Assembly: GCA_937924525.1 (NCBI GenBank)
Contig: CALDSU010000006.1
Coordinates: 25,350-89,349 of the forward strand
DNA from: an uncultured Bryobacteraceae bacterium
GTDB lineage: Bacteria; Acidobacteriota; Terriglobia; Bryobacterales; Bryobacteraceae
Length of the DNA: 64,000 bases
Direction of reading: 5' to 3'
Both the position numbers and the translations under genes were made by a program. Each line of letters opens with the position of its first letter. The stretch's first letter is position 1. Positions 62,710 through 64,000 of the stretch are shown one piece after another. Under the pieces are notes generated by a model, which saw only the letters and a program-made list of their open reading frames with translations, was not told where the DNA came from and ran no database searches.

Positions 62710-63417
62710 TCAGGTTTTCTCTACTTGCAAAAAATCCAGCTCGACCGGCGTGGCCCGGCCGAAAATCGTCACCAGCACCCGAAGCGTGTTCCGCTCCGTG
62801 TTCACTTCATCCACCTTGCCGGAGAAATTCGTAAACGGCCCGTCGACAATCCGCACGGTCTCGTTCCGTTCAAAGGACATCGCCGGACGCGGGCGCACTT
62901 CCGAACTGGCCTGCCGGTGGAGGATCTGATTCACTTCGTCCGCCGTCAGCGGAACCGGCTGAGCGCCGCCGCCCACAAAACCTGTCACCCGGGGGGTGTT
63001 CTTGATGGCGTGGTACAAATCGTCGTTCATGTCCAACTGGATCAGCACGTATCCCGGATAGATCAGCCGTTTGCTGGTGACTTTCTTGCCTCCCCTCAGT
63101 TCCACCACTTCCTCGGTTGGAATGAGGATCTCACCCACGCGGTCGGCGAAGCCGAAAGCTTCCGCGCGGCCGCGGATCGATTCGGCCACCTTGTTCTCAA
63201 AGCCCGAGTACGTGTGGATGATGAACCAATTCCGGCCCGGCGCGGCGGGCTCACCCGCGGCTGGTTCCGCTTCCTGGCCAGCGCGAATCTCTTCCGCTGG
63301 CGCCGGCGCTTCTCCCGCCGCTTCGGCGGTTTCCGCCGCGGCTTCCACCCCGCTCTCGGCTTCCTCCGGAGCCGGCGCGGACGCCGGTTGCTCCCAGCGC
63401 TCGTCGTCGTACGTCAT
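62710..63417 (-). CDS. nusG: Transcription termination/antitermination protein NusG with an acidic N-terminal extension
   Basis: A 235-residue NusG. The conserved NGN domain starts near residue 62 (NWFIIHTYSGFENKVAESI), and the KOW domain ends the protein (VRIVDGPFTNFSGKVDEV). The first 60 residues are unusual: almost entirely Glu, Ala and Pro (EAESGVEAAAETAEAAG). Typical NusG is about 180 residues. The gene directly follows secE with a 6-bp gap. The extension is probably disordered and its role is unknown. Confidence 0.96.
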   Translation of the reverse strand: MTYDDERWEQPASAPAPEEAESGVEAAAETAEAAGEAPAPAEEIRAGQEAEPAAGEPAAPGRNWFIIHTYSGFENKVAESIRGRAEAFGFADRVGEILIPTEEVVELRGGKKVTSKRLIYPGYVLIQLDMNDDLYHAIKNTPRVTGFVGGGAQPVPLTADEVNQILHRQASSEVRPRPAMSFERNETVRIVDGPFTNFSGKVDEVNTERNTLRVLVTIFGRATPVELDFLQVEKT

Positions 63418-63423
63418 GCGCCC

Positions 63424-63684
63424 CTACTTCGTAAATGCCATTTGGATACTGGTGATCAACCGGGCGAGCAGCAGATCCACAAAATAAAAAAACACCGCGA
63501 ACGCGAACACGGTGGCAATCACCACCAGGGTGGTCGCCCGCACCTGCTTCCGCGACGGCCAGGTGACGCGTCGCATCTCGTTCCGGAGTTCGTCAAAGTA
63601 GTTCTTGACCTGCTGGGGCCACGCCTGAACCCGTTGGGCTAGGGGCTTGTCCCTTTCTTCGCTCGCTGCCTGTGCTGCCGCCAT
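63424..63684 (-). CDS. secE: Preprotein translocase subunit SecE
   Basis: An 86-residue protein. The segment VKNYFDELRNEMRRVTWPSR is the SecE hallmark before a single membrane helix (about 52-75; TLVVIATVFAFAVFFYFVDL). It lies between tRNA-Trp and nusG, the standard position. Confidence 0.96.
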   Translation of the reverse strand: MAAAQAASEERDKPLAQRVQAWPQQVKNYFDELRNEMRRVTWPSRKQVRATTLVVIATVFAFAVFFYFVDLLLARLITSIQMAFTK

Positions 63685-63725
63685 AACTCCTTACTTCGCT
63701 TCGTTCGACCGAGTCTGGAATGGAT

Positions 63726-63800
63726 TGGCAGGGGCGGAGGGATTCGAACCCCCACTCGCGGTTTTGGAGACCGCTGGTCTGCCGTTAAACCTACGCCCCT
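63726..63800 (-). tRNA. trnW: tRNA-Trp (CCA)
   Basis: On the minus strand, the acceptor AGGGGCG pairs with CGCCCCT. The anticodon arm is GCGGT-CTCCAAA-ACCGC with anticodon CCA, and the T-arm carries GGTTCGAATCC. A G discriminator and an encoded 3' CCA (63728-63726) complete a 75-base tRNA. It sits in the tuf-secE gap, as in many bacteria. Confidence 0.96.
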
Positions 63801-63844
63801 GGATTCAGGGTTGGTCCGACCGAAACTTCCGAAACCTTTCCCTT

Positions 63845-63850
63845 AGTGTA
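63845..63850 (-). promoter_or_regulatory. Possible -10 box upstream of tRNA-Trp
   Basis: TACACT on the minus strand, with no good -35 at the usual spacing. It may start the tRNA-secE-nusG transcript, or read-through from tuf may do so. Confidence 0.3.
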
Positions 63851-63878
63851 CTCGATTTTCCCCCGTCCGGCGCGCCTT

Positions 63879-63896
63879 GGCCGCGGCGCCGCGGCC
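63879..63896 (-). terminator. GC-rich palindrome after tuf
   Basis: GGCCGCGGCGCCGCGGCC is an 18-base perfect palindrome directly after the tuf stop. It could pause or partly end the tuf transcript. No U-run follows, so a Rho-independent terminator is not certain. Confidence 0.3.
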
Positions 63897-63897
63897 G

Positions 63898-64000
63898 CTA
63901 CGCGAGAATTTCGGTCACCGTCCCGGCGCCTACCGTGCGGCCCCCTTCGCGAATCGCGAACCGCAGCCCTTTGTCCATCGCCACCGGCGTGATCAGCTCC
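63898..64000 (-). CDS. tuf: Elongation factor Tu (3' end only)
   Basis: The minus strand encodes [20 protein letters not shown] and then [13 protein letters not shown] followed by a stop, the conserved C-terminus of EF-Tu. The rest is outside the window. Its position before tRNA-Trp and secE is standard. Confidence 0.95.
   Translation of the reverse strand, partial: ELITPVAMDKGLRFAIREGGRTVGAGTVTEILA

Overview
The window looks like a chromosomal segment from a high-GC, Gram-negative acidobacterium. It most resembles the Solibacter/Bryobacter group. Reasons: a three-gene set of a cytochrome-type DUF1549/DUF1553 protein plus two Tat-exported DUF1501 proteins; a very long TonB-dependent receptor with an N-terminal carboxypeptidase-regulatory-like domain; a Tat-exported Gfo/Idh/MocA oxidoreductase; and the tuf-tRNA-Trp-secE-nusG-rplKAJL-rpoBC block. 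The lineage is inferred from gene content only; there is no 16S gene here.

Layout. 1-6284 (+): the end of a TolC-like gene, an HlyD adaptor, two ABC ATPases and two ABC-2 permeases, i.e. a YbhGFSR-type exporter in which the tandem ATPase YbhF is split into two genes. 6293-8165 (+): rsmD, then a decayed TPR lipoprotein gene. 8251-13578 (-): the DUF1501/DUF1501/PSCyt operon. 13695-15548 (+): an NfrB-like glycosyltransferase with a c-di-GMP-type MshEN module. 15614-19354 (-): the TonB-dependent receptor. 19439-29639: central metabolism and envelope precursor genes (glmU, glgC, eno, gpmA, a secreted tandem RidA-like protein, a KDG-kinase-like gene, yjbQ, murA, a rhodanese), with a zinc-ribbon gene and rpsU on the minus strand. 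29653-34026: an unknown small protein, an RRM protein, an amidase and two DapA-superfamily proteins. 34082-40111: a SulP transporter, a CoA-disulfide-reductase/rhodanese fusion, bacterioferritin, a peptidoglycan-binding protein and a DegP-like protease. 40170-50996: an EamA exporter, an M20 peptidase, two unknown proteins, a Gfo/Idh oxidoreductase, a two-component system, an HDOD-GAF regulator and an alginate-export-like porin. 51384-64000 (-): rpoC, rpoB, rplL, rplJ, rplA, rplK, nusG, secE, tRNA-Trp and the 3' end of tuf.

How the parts work together. The transcription/translation block is syntenic with most bacteria. Its rpoB carries a cysteine-rich (probably zinc-binding) insertion near the N-terminus and has its own likely promoter in a 434-bp spacer. 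The glgC-eno-gpmA-kdgK-glmU-murA region joins sugar catabolism to glycogen and peptidoglycan precursors. The exported DUF1501/PSCyt set, the TonB receptor, the Gfo/Idh enzyme and the alginate-export-like barrel fit a lifestyle of polymer or sugar scavenging (inference). I found no CRISPR array, prophage, insertion sequence or clear defence system. The most unusual items are the RpoB insertion, the split and asymmetric YbhF pair, the fused c-di-GMP-type glycosyltransferase, the multiply broken TPR gene, and a secreted RidA tandem that lacks the usual arginine.
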